A stretch of 5,887 nt of DNA, from contig JAKABA010000236.1 in assembly GCA_021802115.1 (NCBI GenBank), forward strand, positions 1 to 5,887. The letters are read 5' to 3'. This DNA comes from a bacterium. Lineage in GTDB: Bacteria; Chloroflexota; Dormibacteria; UBA8260; Bog-877. Within the stretch, counting starts at the first letter, position 1. The number at the start of each line of letters is the position of its first letter. Shown here piece by piece: positions 5,011 through 5,887 of the stretch. The position numbers and the translations under genes are program-made. The notes under the pieces are model-generated. The model ran no database searches, was not told the DNA's origin, and saw nothing but the letters and a program-made list of their open reading frames with translations.

Positions 5011-5887
5011 GTGATAGATTTGCTCCCAGCACCGGTGACCAAGCTCACTTCCGATCGTCGCGACGCACTCTTGGAGGCCGGTCTCGCCCTGGCCTCCGAA
5101 CTCTCCCTGTCGGCGGTGCTGAACCGGATCGTGGAGTTGGCCTGCGAGCTAACGTCGGCCCGCTACGGCGCCCTCGGCGTGTTGGGACGGCAGGGCACGC
5201 TGGTCGACTTCATCACCCACGGGCTCTCCAGCGCCGAGCGGCGCCGGATCGGACCGCTCCCATCGGGCAAGGGCATCCTGGGCTTGCTCATCCACGACCC
5301 CCGTCCGGTGCGAGTGGCCGATATCTCCCAGGACCCGCGAGCGCTTGGATTCCCGCCGCACCACCCGGCGATGAAGTCGTTTCTCGGCGCACCGGTGATG
5401 GCCCGCGGCCGGGTTTTTGGCAACATCTATCTCACCGACAAGCAGGGTGCACCCGAGTTCGGTGCCGACGATCAGTACACGCTCACGGTCCTGGCCAGCC
5501 AGGCGGGCGCGGCCATCGCCAATGCCTCCCTCTATGAGGAGGTGCGGTCCCGCGAGCGCTGGCTGGCGGCCGCCCAGACGATCACCAGCGCCGCCATGGG
5601 CGGGGCCACGGTCGAGACGATCCTGGACCTTGTGGCCGAGCGCGCCCGCCGATTGCTCGACAGCGAAGGCGCTTTGGTCGCCCTGGCTTCGGCCTCGGAA
5701 CAAGACCCCCTCTTGCAGATCGTGGCCGCCTCCGGGCGCGGCTCCACCGGGCTGAGGGGTCAGCTGCTGCTGCCACTGGAAGGACCCGGCTACCGGGCGG
5801 CTAGGACCGGGCGCCCGGTGTTGGCGCCCGGCGCACCGGGCACGACCCAGCCTGGGGCAACCGATCGAAGGGCCGGCTCCAACGGGA
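5011..5887 (+). CDS. DevS/DosT-like heme-GAF sensor (probable histidine kinase), C-terminus cut by window edge
   Basis: Predicted cytoplasmic gas or redox sensor; 292 residues are visible and the frame is open at the right edge. GAF-A spans about 18-175 and contains ARYGALGV, GLLIHDPRPVRVADIS, GFPPHHPAMKSFLGAPV and FGNIYLTDK, hallmarks of M. tuberculosis DevS/DosT. Recalled DevS numbering maps without gaps: proximal heme His149 to H118 and distal Tyr171 to Y140, both spaced 22 residues apart. DevS Glu87 maps to G56, and DosT also has Gly there. A second GAF-like domain starts near residue 185 (RERWLAAAQTITSAAM) and is incomplete; the HisKA_3 and ATPase domains expected of the family would lie beyond the window. 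The N-terminus before GAF-A is short compared with about 60 residues in DevS. The GTG start has GAGG 4 bases upstream; GTG at 5035 is an alternative without a ribosome site. It is divergent from the Fe-S operon, suggesting that it regulates it. Confidence 0.88.
   Translation, partial: MIDLLPAPVTKLTSDRRDALLEAGLALASELSLSAVLNRIVELACELTSARYGALGVLGRQGTLVDFITHGLSSAERRRIGPLPSGKGILGLLIHDPRPVRVADISQDPRALGFPPHHPAMKSFLGAPVMARGRVFGNIYLTDKQGAPEFGADDQYTLTVLASQAGAAIANASLYEEVRSRERWLAAAQTITSAAMGGATVETILDLVAERARRLLDSEGALVALASASEQDPLLQIVAASGRGSTGLRGQLLLPLEGPGYRAARTGRPVLAPGAPGTTQPGATDRRAGSNG

Noticed and set aside
4869..5048. 60-residue N-terminal extension of the polyferredoxin from an ATG at 5048
   Set aside because: It would cross the intergenic dyads and overlap the start of the divergent sensor gene. 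It encodes Gly/His-rich low-complexity sequence, and a better start with a ribosome site exists at 4868.
4926..5537. Plus-strand frame of 203 codons overlapping the GAF sensor in another frame
   Set aside because: The frame from GTG 5011 gives an ungapped match to the DevS/DosT GAF-A core; this alternative frame has no recognisable motif.

Overview
The window looks like part of a chromosome from a GC-rich, actinobacterium-like organism. This is inferred from the strong G/C preference at third codon positions, the GTG start, long antisense shadow frames, and a sensor that aligns closely with the mycobacterial DevS/DosT family. Species cannot be read from the sequence. Four protein genes fill almost all of it, and both outer genes run off the window ends.

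The minus strand, read from right to left, carries a compact operon. (1) 3318-4868 is a multi-pass membrane polyferredoxin with NapH/NosR/CcoG-type CxxCP and CxxxCP motifs plus two cytoplasmic-type Fe-S cysteine sets. (2) 1442-3271 is a 609-residue AegA/GltD-like flavoprotein with four predicted [4Fe-4S] cysteine sets, an FAD Rossmann motif and an NAD(P)H motif. (3) 1-1442 is a membrane-anchored PAS histidine kinase of the NarL/DegS (HisKA_3) type, cut by the left edge. The stop of gene 2 and the start of gene 3 share a base (TGATG). The short gap between genes 1 and 2 is exactly spanned by a possible 16-codon reading frame with a good Shine-Dalgarno and overlapping stop/start signals at both ends. 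A 6-codon leader frame with a perfect AGGAGG precedes gene 1.

The plus strand carries, divergently from about 5011, a GAF-domain sensor that aligns without gaps in its GAF-A core to DevS/DosT, the heme gas/redox sensors of Mycobacterium tuberculosis. The heme-ligand histidine and the distal tyrosine are at the expected spacing. It is cut by the right edge within its second GAF domain, before any kinase domain.

The roughly 120-base divergent intergenic region (4892-5010) holds a DosR-box-like element (4948-4961) and a perfect 8-bp inverted repeat (4955-4977). The working model is inference: an NAD(P)H-oxidising Fe-S flavoprotein passes electrons to or from a membrane polyferredoxin. This module would be induced under low oxygen, NO or CO by the divergent heme-type sensor and an unseen DosR-like regulator, while the operon's own kinase senses a second input. 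The final electron acceptor or donor is not in the window.
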